Below, one piece after another: positions 1-6,277 of a stretch of DNA of 9,141 nucleotides. The notes under the pieces are model-generated. The model did not search any database and was not told the DNA's origin. It saw only the letters and a program-made list of their open reading frames with translations. The translations under genes were made by a program, and so were the position numbers. Position 1 is the first letter of the stretch; the number at the start of each line of letters is the position of its first letter. Source of the DNA: Sutterella sp. (GTDB taxonomy: Bacteria; Pseudomonadota; Gammaproteobacteria; Burkholderiales; Burkholderiaceae_F); the NCBI GenBank assembly GCA_019410445.1, contig DXSO01000053.1, positions 1,101 to 10,241 on the forward strand, written 5' to 3'.

Positions 1-329
1 CCTGCACAACCTCAGCATCTGCAGTGAAATGCAAATCAGCTGTCAGCTCCACAAATCAAGAAATCGGACCTTTGCATCGGCATACGTCTGAAAATCAACG
101 TTTTGCGTCACCATTATGAAGACAAGTCACAAAATGAGCCAATCCAAAACATCAATGGATTCAGTCTGTCGTCATTTTGTTTAGCTTATGGATTGACTTA
201 AAGATCTTCGGAAGTCCTACAGAGAGAACCGATATGACCACTATGGAGAAAAATATGGTGACAAGAATTTTTCTGAGCGCTGGTGCCTAGACCTATTGAC
301 CAGTTCAGAAGTTTCATGGTGCAGATAAC
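1..329. other. Non-coding stretch at left edge
   Basis: I see no supportable gene here. Reading all frames gives only short open stretches: about 50 codons on the plus strand ending at 290, about 43 codons ending near 329 without a good start, and a 23-codon minus-strand reading that stops near 48. None has a convincing ribosome binding site or a recognisable protein family. On the minus strand a frame is open from a GTG at 50-52 to the window edge, but it is only 17 codons long. The stretch lies just past the 3' end of the tRNA gene. I looked for a second copy of the tRNA 3' end, as an integrated element would leave, and found none. Confidence 0.5.
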
Positions 330-358
330 AAAAAACCCCGCAGACATAATCCACAGGG
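330..358 (-). terminator. Intrinsic terminator of tRNA-Asp
   Basis: On the minus strand, 10 bases after the CCA end of the tRNA, there is an 8-bp stem (arms 351-358 and 336-343, including three G-U pairs) closing a 7-base loop at 344-350. It is followed directly by six T residues (330-335). This is the classical layout of a Rho-independent terminator and suggests that the tRNA is a single-gene transcript. Confidence 0.75.
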
Positions 359-368
359 CATTTGTTGC

Positions 369-445
369 TGGCGGAGTGGACGGGACTCGAACCCGCGACC
401 CCCGACGTGACAGGCCGGTATTCTAACCAACTGAACTACCACTCC
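369..445 (-). tRNA. tRNA-Asp (anticodon GUC)
   Basis: The minus strand reads as a complete 77-nt tRNA with encoded CCA (369-371) and discriminator G (372). The acceptor stem GGAGTGG pairs perfectly with CCACTCC. The D-arm (GTTCAGTTGGTTAGAAT), the TTCGAGTC T-loop region and a 5-bp anticodon stem with one G-U pair all fit. The 7-base anticodon loop is CTGTCAC, giving anticodon GTC at 409-411 (read on the minus strand), which decodes Asp codons GAC and GAU. The sequence closely resembles typical proteobacterial tRNA-Asp. It has its own promoter upstream and terminator downstream and no adjoining tRNA in the window. Confidence 0.97.
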
Positions 446-802
446 GTTCGGATCAATTCTATCTCTTCAGAGCTATCGCTCGAAGGAGTTTCGCATTATA
501 CAGAGTCTTTCAACTTTTGCAAGCTTTTTTCTAAAAGCTGCATCAATCAGCCCTCTGCTGCTCAACGAGGGGGAATTCTACTGAAAAACTTGCGTTTGCC
601 AAGAGGCAAAGTGAGAAATTTTACAGAAAACGCTTCGATGCAATCTCTCAGGCATATCTCGAATCCGCATTTTTTGACTTTCATCAACTAACGTCAACCT
701 CTTGATCAACAAGAAATTTCGCACAAAAACGCTATGAAAAACTTTTCTTTTTTTCCACTCGCAAAAACATCTCAAAAACGGCACTAAAAATTGAAGATTT
801 CG
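446..802. other. AT-rich intergenic gap
   Basis: This 357-base gap separates the tRNA gene from the 3' end of the MFS gene; both are on the minus strand. Its left part holds the tRNA leader and promoter (495-522). Beyond that it is AT-rich with many A and T tracts. A perfect 6-bp stem with a 4-base loop (TTTGCC AAGA GGCAAA, 595-610) is present, but on the minus strand the nearest T-run lies several bases past the stem, so it is at best a weak terminator for the MFS gene. A promoter-like pair on the minus strand (TTGACG at 692-697, AAAAAT at 669-674, 17-bp spacer) lies just upstream of it. The 68-codon minus-strand frame 578-784 starts with GTG without a ribosome binding site and resembles nothing known to me. 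Confidence 0.5.
495..522 (-). promoter_or_regulatory. Sigma-70 promoter of tRNA-Asp
   Basis: On the minus strand a perfect -10 box TATAAT (495-500) is preceded by TTGCAA (517-522, four of six matches to TTGACA) with a 16-bp spacer. The predicted start lies near 488, about 43 bases before the mature tRNA 5' end. The bases after the -10 box (GCGAAACTCC) are fairly GC-rich, as often seen in stringently controlled stable-RNA promoters; that regulatory reading is inference. Confidence 0.75.
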
Positions 803-2029
803 TCAAGTTTTCTCGACCTTCACCCGTCGTAAAGCAACCATAACTCCAATAAGCGTTGCCAGAATCCAGACATAAAAACCAGACATCATCATGCTCTCAG
901 TGATTTTTCCGGGTGTGCAGGCAATGACCAAATTAGGCATAACCGATCCCACATATGCCGATAAATACAATGCAGAAATCACTCCGGCTCGCTCATTTAT
1001 CGTCGTTCCCGCCAATAAAAACCGCAATCCGCTTGAACAAGCTGCTCCACCTCCCATTCCGGTCAGCGCTACGCTCACGAGCAACACCCACACAGATGGG
1101 TGCAACAACGTGCTGAAAGCCGCCAGTGCAGCAGTTGAAAAAAGCACAATCGACCATTTCAGAGTCAGCCGAGCTTCAAAACGCCCTGAAATCACCCCCA
1201 GTAGTGCGTTGGGCACAATAAGCACAAGATACAGAACACCCGCAAGCAGCGCATTAACTTCGCCAAAAACAACAGAACACAAATAAGCCGAGAAGCCCTG
1301 CAAAAAGCTACCCACTCCCCAAGTTCCGATAAAAGCAACCGCACTCGCAACAAATCGACCACGCAGCCGTACAGGCAAAGCAACCTTCGGTATAAAAACA
1401 CTGCCAAGCGACTCGGTTCCGAACCTCATTGTTTCAGTCGATATCACTGCTGCACATGCACACAAAGCCAAAAGCACAGCAGCACAATCAAAAAGCGCGC
1501 TTGGTGACAACACTTCACTTTGCAAAACAAAACCCGTAATTAGAGTCCCGAGAGACAGGCCAATATTTGGGCCGGCCGCCGTCAACGCCGTCCCTAGCCA
1601 AGGACGATTCAAAGGTGCGGAGTCCACTACCCACGACATGGCGGCACTTGAGGCAAATCCACAAGAAAAACCTTGCAGAAATCGTCCGATATTAAGTTCA
1701 GAAACCCCGTTTGCATTGGCATAAATCAGGCTTGATGCCATCCCGAGCATGAGAGCAGCAAGAACTATCGGCTTACGTCCGAAAAAATTCGACAGTCGGG
1801 CAAAGAAAAAAAGTGTCAAAACGCAGCCTGCAAAATAACTGACGACCGTCATCGCCGTTTCTGACTCTGTTAAGGCCAAATCCGAACGCCAAACAGCCAT
1901 CATGGGAATCGCAATCGATGAGGCCACGAAAGTGCAGATCAAACAAGCCGTGGCAGCTGCAAAAGTTAAACCTCGACGAGGAAAATCACCATCGGCTTTG
2001 ACTAGAGATCTATGAAACGAAACCGACAT
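803..2029 (-). CDS. MFS exporter-like transporter, 12 TM
   Basis: This encodes a major facilitator superfamily protein of 408 aa from the chosen start, the usual size for 12-helix carriers. Visible landmarks are a motif A-like loop between helices 2 and 3 (ARLSNFFGRKP, residues 77-87), a motif B-like segment with the membrane Arg (GRFLQGFSCG, Arg116) and a motif C-like segment (AAGPNIGLSLG, residues 151-161). Motif C is characteristic of drug/H+ antiporters of the DHA1 type, so export is more likely than import. The substrate cannot be read from the sequence. The frame stays open upstream to an ATG at 2143, but that start would sit 9 bases from the terminator hairpin and add a non-family N-terminus, so I prefer the ATG at 2029, although neither has a strong ribosome binding site. 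The gene follows the siderophore operon on the same strand but behind a strong terminator, so separate transcription is likely. A role in siderophore or xenobiotic export is only a guess. Confidence 0.8.
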   Translation of the reverse strand: MSVSFHRSLVKADGDFPRRGLTFAAATACLICTFVASSIAIPMMAVWRSDLALTESETAMTVVSYFAGCVLTLFFFARLSNFFGRKPIVLAALMLGMASSLIYANANGVSELNIGRFLQGFSCGFASSAAMSWVVDSAPLNRPWLGTALTAAGPNIGLSLGTLITGFVLQSEVLSPSALFDCAAVLLALCACAAVISTETMRFGTESLGSVFIPKVALPVRLRGRFVASAVAFIGTWGVGSFLQGFSAYLCSVVFGEVNALLAGVLYLVLIVPNALLGVISGRFEARLTLKWSIVLFSTAALAAFSTLLHPSVWVLLVSVALTGMGGGAACSSGLRFLLAGTTINERAGVISALYLSAYVGSVMPNLVIACTPGKITESMMMSGFYVWILATLIGVMVALRRVKVEKT

Positions 2030-2151
2030 ATCTATGCGCTTTGCTTTTGTCTTTTGTTTCAGGAAATCCGAGATTATTCCACCATAGAACCAAATGCACG
2101 AAAACTCGTCATTCCAAACTGCGCCCAGAATGCATGCGGACATCGATAAAT

Positions 2152-2186
2152 AAAAAAGAGAGGCAGTGTTACCGCCTCCCTTTTTT
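2152..2186 (-). terminator. Terminator of ceuBCDE operon, near-symmetrical
   Basis: Directly after the binding-protein gene (stop at 2219) the minus strand has A6, then a stem of seven pairs (GGGAGGC against GCCTCTC, one G-U) extended by two inner pairs round a small loop, then T6. The A6 and T6 tracts can pair, and both strands end in T6, so it could also stop transcription coming from the opposite direction. The hairpin core is 2158-2180. It marks the end of the iron-uptake operon and separates it from the MFS gene. Confidence 0.85.
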
Positions 2187-2218
2187 CATGCCATGCAAAG
2201 ACAATCAGTATCTTCGTT

Positions 2219-3178
2219 TTAACGACGCTGCATCTGGGGTACTTCGATATTGAGTACGCGCTCCACATCTCGCATCATGATATCCATCGACTTGACACCT
2301 CCCTCGGCTAGATACCAAGCCGATGGCGTAAGGTAAACAATGCGGTTGCTCTTCTTGGCATCCATGCGATCCACCATCTCATTGTTGAGGATGTCTTTTG
2401 CGAGCTTTGCTCCCGGACGAGCAATGGCTGAGTCACGATCCAGCACAAAGAAGAATGCCGGGTTGGTCTTTACAAGAAGCTCGAACGATGACTCGTTTCC
2501 GTGGTTGGCATTTGCGACCGATGCCATATTTTTAAATCCAAACTCACGGCCTATGAGAGAGGCCCGTGCCTTATCCCCCAAAAGGTTCACGTGTGCGGAT
2601 GTCACCAAACCGACAAGAGCTGTCTGCCCTCCCGCCTTTTGCCGAATGTCCTCAGCTCGCTTCTCAAAAAACTCTGCCGTCGCTTTGGCCGATTCTTCCT
2701 TGCCAAAAAGCTGAGCCACGTTGGCAAGATTTTTCTTAAAGCTTTCAAGACTGCCTAAATTTCGATCCGTCGTCATATAGACAGTCGGAGCAATTCTGGA
2801 GAGCTGATCATACTTTTTCGCCAATCGGCCGCTGATGAAAATAACGTCAGGTTCAGCCGCCATCAGTGCTTCCAGATCAACTTCTTTTAGAGTTCCGATA
2901 TTGGCAATCTTTGGATTGTCAAAGTGCTCGGCCAAAAACGGCACCCGAGTTGTTTTGGGCATCGCCACGATACGATCCGTAAGCTGCCAATAGTCAAGCA
3001 TATCCAATACGGCAACATCAATGACCGCAATACGCTTGGGATTGTCAGGCACTTCTACTTTGACGGCTTTTCCTACCGCATTCAGACTGTCGAGCGTAGC
3101 CGAGCTAGCTGTAAAAGAGGTAAAAGTCATGGCGGCGGCGATCGCCACGGATGCAAAAACGCGAGTAAACGTCGTCAT
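2219..3178 (-). CDS. ceuE: Ferric-siderophore periplasmic binding protein, CeuE-like
   Basis: This is a class III (FhuD/BtuF/FepB fold) periplasmic binding protein of 319 aa that delivers a ferric siderophore to the CeuB-CeuC permease. Residues 1-27 form a Sec signal peptide with probable cleavage after Ala27 (TASSA|TLD). No lipobox cysteine is present, so it should be soluble in the periplasm, unlike lipid-anchored Campylobacter CeuE. The mature part has the family pattern: PKRIAV near 48-52, the DLEALMAAEPDVI segment at 101-113 and a long central helix. His226 (in NHGNESSFE) and Tyr289 (in PSAWYL) line up with the CeuE iron ligands I remember as His227 and Tyr288. Arg118, Arg205 and Arg248 match its anion-binding arginines. 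This suggests binding of ferric tetradentate catecholates. GGAG at 3187-3190 lies 8 bases before the ATG. It is the last gene of the operon, 37 bases after the ATPase gene; the gap contains a T8 tract without a GC stem. The symbol rests on ligand pattern and gene order. Confidence 0.9.
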   Translation of the reverse strand: MTTFTRVFASVAIAAAMTFTSFTASSATLDSLNAVGKAVKVEVPDNPKRIAVIDVAVLDMLDYWQLTDRIVAMPKTTRVPFLAEHFDNPKIANIGTLKEVDLEALMAAEPDVIFISGRLAKKYDQLSRIAPTVYMTTDRNLGSLESFKKNLANVAQLFGKEESAKATAEFFEKRAEDIRQKAGGQTALVGLVTSAHVNLLGDKARASLIGREFGFKNMASVANANHGNESSFELLVKTNPAFFFVLDRDSAIARPGAKLAKDILNNEMVDRMDAKKSNRIVYLTPSAWYLAEGGVKSMDIMMRDVERVLNIEVPQMQRR

Positions 3179-3215
3179 GAAAATAACTCCAAAGAGTGAT
3201 CAAAAAAAATTTTCG

Positions 3216-3971
3216 TCAGTGATAAATCGCAAGCGGTCTGCCGGCGATATTGTGAATTTCGAAAGGAACGCCGTAGATATTCTCAAGGTTCTCCGGGGTC
3301 ATCACTTCGTCGACAGAACCGTAAGCAGCCACCTTTCCATCCTTAAAGGCACAGATGAGATCACAGTAGAAAGCTGCCAAATTGATTTCATGTAAAACGA
3401 GAATGACGGTCTTTCCAAGTTCATCGCAGAGTCGACGAACGAGTTTCATCATTTGAGTGGCGTGATAAATATCCAAATTGTTCGTCGGTTCATCGAGCAT
3501 TACGCAATCCGTATCCTGAGCCAATACCATTGCAATAAAAGCTCGCTGACGCTGGCCTCCGGACATCTCGTCGATGAAACGTTCGGCAAACTCATTCAAA
3601 GACATGTAGTCAATGGCACGATCCACGATCGCCCAGTCCTCGGCGCTCAAATTCGAACCGGCATGCGGAAAACGTCCGAAAGCAACAAGCTCACGCACCG
3701 TCAGTTTCATCTGTACGTTGTTTGCCTGCGTAAGAATTGCCAACCGTTTGGCCAACTCTCTGTTATCCCATTCATGCAGCGCTCGTCCTTCGAAAAGAAT
3801 GCGGCCGTTTGAGCTCGGCACCAAACGCGATGCCATTCCAAGAACCGTTGATTTGCCTGCTCCATTAGGCCCAATCATGGCAATCACCTTCCCGCGCGGC
3901 AGCTTGATCGATACATTGTCGACGACAGCCTTGTCGTCGTAATGCTTTTCAAGATTCTGAATCTCAAACAT
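3216..3971 (-). CDS. ceuD: Siderophore ABC transporter ATPase, CeuD-like
   Basis: This is the cytoplasmic ATPase subunit (251 aa, normal length) that powers ferric-siderophore import through the CeuB-CeuC permease. All nucleotide-binding motifs are intact: Walker A GPNGAGKST (residues 34-42), Q-loop Gln82, signature MSGGQ (136-140), Walker B CVMLDEP with Asp160 and Glu161, D-loop NNLD (164-167) and the H-loop His194. The spacing and the HEINLAAFYCD segment after the switch His are typical of the FepC/FhuC/CeuD iron-chelate subfamily. The ATG at 3971 has a modest ribosome binding site GGATG at 3981-3985, 9 bases upstream. The gene lies 31 bases after the second permease and 37 bases before the binding-protein gene, all on one strand, consistent with one transcript. 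Confidence 0.93.
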   Translation of the reverse strand: MFEIQNLEKHYDDKAVVDNVSIKLPRGKVIAMIGPNGAGKSTVLGMASRLVPSSNGRILFEGRALHEWDNRELAKRLAILTQANNVQMKLTVRELVAFGRFPHAGSNLSAEDWAIVDRAIDYMSLNEFAERFIDEMSGGQRQRAFIAMVLAQDTDCVMLDEPTNNLDIYHATQMMKLVRRLCDELGKTVILVLHEINLAAFYCDLICAFKDGKVAAYGSVDEVMTPENLENIYGVPFEIHNIAGRPLAIYH

Positions 3972-4002
3972 AGTGAGTCACATCCATCAGAAAAAAATCA
4001 AA

Positions 4003-4995
4003 TCAACGGCCGCCGCGAATTTCGCGCAACACCAAACCCAAGAAATAAACGCCGCCGCCGATTGTCACAAAAACGCTCACCGGAACGCTGTAAGTCATCA
4101 CATGCTCGACCAGGAATTGACCGGCAACCAAAATCACAACACCCACTAAACTGCTTGCAGTTATCAAATACTTATGTCGGTGCGTGGAAAGCATTTCTCG
4201 CGCAAGATTTGCCGTGATAAGCCCTAAAAAAGACAATGGCCCGACAAGTGCTGTGGCTGCGGCAATTGACAATGCCACGCCCACCATTAGGCGGCGTACG
4301 ACACGTTCATAATCCACTCCCAGATTGATCGCAGTCTCACGACCAAGAGCCACAACATCAAGAAGTGCCAGCTCTCGCCGCAGCATCCAACCAATGCCAA
4401 GCAACATTGCGATGGCCGGCAGCAACACCGCTATATTCACGTTTGAAAAAGATGCAACGAGTGAATTGAGCAACGCATCGTATTCATTGGGATCCATTAG
4501 ACGCGTAAGAGAGCTCTGAACACTGGAAAAAAAGGTCGAGAGCACGGTACCGATCAGCAAAACGTAAAGAACATTGCCTCCGGTACGCGCAAAAATCGTG
4601 TTGTAGATGAAAGCTGCAACCGTCCCCATTACCACAATGTCCAGCCCAAACGAAAGCACGGGATCAACAGCCAACACACTTGTTGCTCCCAGAAAAAACG
4701 CCACCATCGTATGAATGAGAACGTAGAGTGAATTCATCCCCAAAAGGCATGGAGTTACGATCCGGTTCCGGATGATCGTTTGAAAGACAATTGATGCCGC
4801 CGAAATCGCCGCACCTGCCGTCACCATGGCAAGAAGTCGCGGAGCTCGCAATTCCATCGCAAAGGCGTAGAACTTGGGATTAACGAACGCAAATTGATAC
4901 AACCCCAGCGACAACGCCGTCATGGCTGCAAGCCCAATAAAAACCAGACGGTTGCGGCCTGTCAGCGCAAGAACTCCGTTCATACGCCGTTTCAT
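4003..4995 (-). CDS. ceuC: Siderophore ABC permease 2, CeuC/FatC-like
   Basis: This is an inner-membrane permease of the FecCD/BtuC family, 330 aa from the chosen start, with many hydrophobic helices. Family marks are the ELRAPRLLAMVTAGAAISAAS region (49-69), followed by QTIIRNRIVTPCLLG (72-86), the cytoplasmic coupling segment ALGRETAINLGVDYE (216-230) that contacts the ATPase in relatives, and VGPLSFLGLITANLAR (251-266). It should form a heterodimer with the product of the preceding gene. I chose the ATG at 4995 rather than 5019. Its ATGA overlaps the stop codon of the upstream permease (TGA 4992-4994), and a purine-rich GGGGGTG lies just upstream, which together indicate translational coupling. 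The tail ends in REIRGGR without extension. Order permease-permease-ATPase-binding protein matches Campylobacter ceuBCDE. Confidence 0.9.
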   Translation of the reverse strand: MKRRMNGVLALTGRNRLVFIGLAAMTALSLGLYQFAFVNPKFYAFAMELRAPRLLAMVTAGAAISAASIVFQTIIRNRIVTPCLLGMNSLYVLIHTMVAFFLGATSVLAVDPVLSFGLDIVVMGTVAAFIYNTIFARTGGNVLYVLLIGTVLSTFFSSVQSSLTRLMDPNEYDALLNSLVASFSNVNIAVLLPAIAMLLGIGWMLRRELALLDVVALGRETAINLGVDYERVVRRLMVGVALSIAAATALVGPLSFLGLITANLAREMLSTHRHKYLITASSLVGVVILVAGQFLVEHVMTYSVPVSVFVTIGGGVYFLGLVLREIRGGR

Positions 4996-6041
4996 CTTGC
5001 ACCCCCGCAGCTGCTGCAAAATGCAGGGTTCTGCGCGCGCGTCAAACCAAAGAGCTGAAGCAGCGCATCCTTTGTCATCGCACGGCGGCCAAATCGGAGC
5101 CGATAGAAAATAAGAGCGATAAACAGCAAACTGCCCACTGATCCCACGATCAATTCGATCGGAAGTTCATAAGGAGCAATGATGGTTCGACCGACCAAAT
5201 CACAAGCCAGCACAAACACGGCCCCCAATAGAGCCGTATCGGCCAGAGTCGCTCGTAAATCATCCCCCTTGAAGAGAGAGACGACATTGGGAACGATCAA
5301 CCCAATGTAGGAAATCGCTCCGACCACCGTCACAACGGAAGCAGTCATCATCGCGGCGATCGATAGACCGCATAAAAGCACCACGCCGTAGGGAACACCC
5401 AGATTCTTCGAAAAATCTTTTCCCATTCCGACAATATTGAAATGTTTGGCATAAACGAAGGCGATGACGATAAGCGGCATCACGAGATAAACCAACTCGT
5501 AATTGCCTTTAAGCACCAACGAAAAATGTCCCACAAGCCAAGTTGACAATGCCTGCGTCATATCGAACTTAAAGGCTAGAAAATTCGTCACCCCTCCGAT
5601 GACATTACCGAACATGATGCCGACAAGCGGTACCATCACAACGTCTTTCATCGGCATACGCATAACGAACCAAACAAAAATCCATGTTCCAATCAGCGCA
5701 GCCGCAAAAGCGCAAAATGCACGCTCCCAAAGTGTGGAATCGGGAAAAAACAAAAGCGCCACGAGAATGCCCAACTGAGCAGAAGAGATCGTTGCACCTG
5801 TCGTTGGTGAAACGAACTTATTTGCACAGAGCTGCTGCATCAGGAGTCCCGCAATTGCCATTCCGGCACCTGTGCACAATATGGCCAAAAGACGAGGCAG
5901 ACGAGAAATCAGAAGCGTATCCATAGCCTCTTCATCCAGTGCCGCAATCTCGCGCAGTCCAACATCCGCCGCGCCCGTAAGAAGCGAGATGGCTGAGAGC
6001 GCCAACATCATTATCAAAAGGAGAATCGTGCTCTTTGTCAT
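4992..6041 (-). CDS. ceuB: Siderophore ABC permease 1, CeuB/FatD-like
   Basis: This is the first gene of the import operon, an inner-membrane FecCD-family permease of 349 aa. It shows SRLPRLLAILCTGAGMAIAG (46-65), the LCANKFVSPTTGATISSAQ segment (71-89), the coupling loop GMGKDFSKNLGVPYG (205-219) and VGAISYIGLIVPNVV (240-254), all at family positions. The frame is open up to an ATG at 6119, but those extra 26 codons would consist of the Fur-box palindrome and leader. The ATG at 6041, with AGGGC at 6051-6055 nine bases upstream, starts directly before the first membrane helix and is the better choice. The C-terminus runs about 30 residues past the usual end of the family and carries two cysteines (Cys342, Cys345 in FCSSCGGAR) just before the stop that overlaps ceuC. 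Part of this tail encodes the ribosome binding site of ceuC, so it may be a by-product of coupling rather than a functional domain. Confidence 0.9.
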   Translation of the reverse strand: MTKSTILLLIMMLALSAISLLTGAADVGLREIAALDEEAMDTLLISRLPRLLAILCTGAGMAIAGLLMQQLCANKFVSPTTGATISSAQLGILVALLFFPDSTLWERAFCAFAAALIGTWIFVWFVMRMPMKDVVMVPLVGIMFGNVIGGVTNFLAFKFDMTQALSTWLVGHFSLVLKGNYELVYLVMPLIVIAFVYAKHFNIVGMGKDFSKNLGVPYGVVLLCGLSIAAMMTASVVTVVGAISYIGLIVPNVVSLFKGDDLRATLADTALLGAVFVLACDLVGRTIIAPYELPIELIVGSVGSLLFIALIFYRLRFGRRAMTKDALLQLFGLTRAQNPAFCSSCGGAR

Positions 6042-6089
6042 CGAAGAATTGCCCTGCAAATTGAATTTGCTTGTGATTCGGACGGGCAG

Positions 6090-6119
6090 ACTGTAATTGC
6101 GAATGATTCTCATACGCAA
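6090..6119 (-). promoter_or_regulatory. Possible ceuBCDE promoter
   Basis: On the minus strand TTGCGT (6114-6119) and TACAGT (6090-6095) stand 18 bp apart, with three and four of six consensus matches. The Fur-like core lies in the spacer, the same geometry as in the receptor promoter. Transcription would begin near 6083 and leave a leader of about 40 bases before the ATG at 6041. The boxes are weak and partly fixed by the palindrome, so this is tentative. Confidence 0.35.
6098..6113 (+). repeat. 16-bp direct repeat, copy 1
   Basis: TGCGAATGATTCTCAT occurs here and again at 6179-6194 in the same orientation, 81 bp apart. Both copies form the core of the Fur-like sites in the divergent promoter region. 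An exact 16-bp match is unlikely by chance in so short an interval and points to two binding sites for the same regulator. Confidence 0.9.
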
Positions 6120-6172
6120 TTACAGTTACTTTTCCTTACAATCTTTGTAGCAAAAAGGCTGATGAATAAGTC

Positions 6173-6201
6173 TTTATCTGCGAATGATTCTCATTTAGAA
6201 T
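6173..6201 (+). promoter_or_regulatory. Probable receptor promoter
   Basis: TTTATC (6173-6178) and TAGAAT (6196-6201, five of six matches to TATAAT) are separated by 17 bp. The second Fur-like site fills the spacer almost exactly, so a bound repressor would block RNA polymerase. The predicted start near 6208 gives a leader of about 70 bases to the receptor ATG at 6278. Confidence 0.55.
6179..6198. promoter_or_regulatory. Fur-box-like site, receptor side (direct repeat copy 2)
   Basis: Second copy of TGCGAATGATTCTCAT (6179-6194). The 19-mer starting at 6180 matches 13 of 19 positions of the palindromic Fur consensus. Its right half is less symmetrical than that of the operon-side site, but a perfect GATTCT/AGAATC inverted repeat (6186-6191 and 6197-6202) overlaps it. 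It lies between the -35 and -10 boxes of the receptor promoter. Confidence 0.7.
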
Positions 6202-6277
6202 CGCAGCCATCTCTTCCGCCCATCCATTCTCTGATGGCCGGAAACAAACAAGCAAACCAATTCATGAGATTGTTCCG

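Larger units (their letters stand above)
6090..6126. promoter_or_regulatory. Fur-box palindrome, operon side
   Basis: Perfect 12-bp inverted arms (ACTGTAATTGCG at 6090-6101 and its complement at 6115-6126) flank a 13-bp centre that is itself nearly symmetrical; only two pairs in the whole 37 bp fail. The central 19-mer GCGAATGATTCTCATACGC (6099-6117) read on the minus strand matches 13 of 19 positions of the Fur consensus GATAATGATAATCATTATC. The position, just upstream of an iron-uptake operon, fits iron-dependent repression by Fur. Binding by Fur is inferred, not shown. Confidence 0.75.

Noticed and set aside
1..118. Minus-strand fragments (a 23-codon frame stopping near 48, then a frame open to the edge from GTG at 50-52) as a frameshifted gene
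   Set aside because: Too short to judge, no ribosome binding site and no family resemblance.
138..329. Possible short genes or gene remnant (about 50-codon frame ending at 290 and 43-codon frame ending near 329)
   Set aside because: No good start, no ribosome binding site, overlapping frames and no recognisable motif.
1..445. tRNA-Asp as an integration site of a mobile element
   Set aside because: No integrase gene, and no second copy of the tRNA 3' end was seen in the window.
362..691. 109-codon plus-strand open frame across the tRNA region
   Set aside because: It reads antisense through the tRNA-Asp gene and its promoter; the protein resembles no family and has no ribosome binding site.
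3179..3215. T8 tract between ceuD and ceuE as a terminator
   Set aside because: No GC-rich stem precedes it, and the operon continues into ceuE with a good ribosome binding site.
6042..6119. 26-codon N-terminal extension of the first permease
   Set aside because: These codons are the Fur-box palindrome and leader; the ATG at 6041 begins right at the first membrane helix and has a ribosome binding site.
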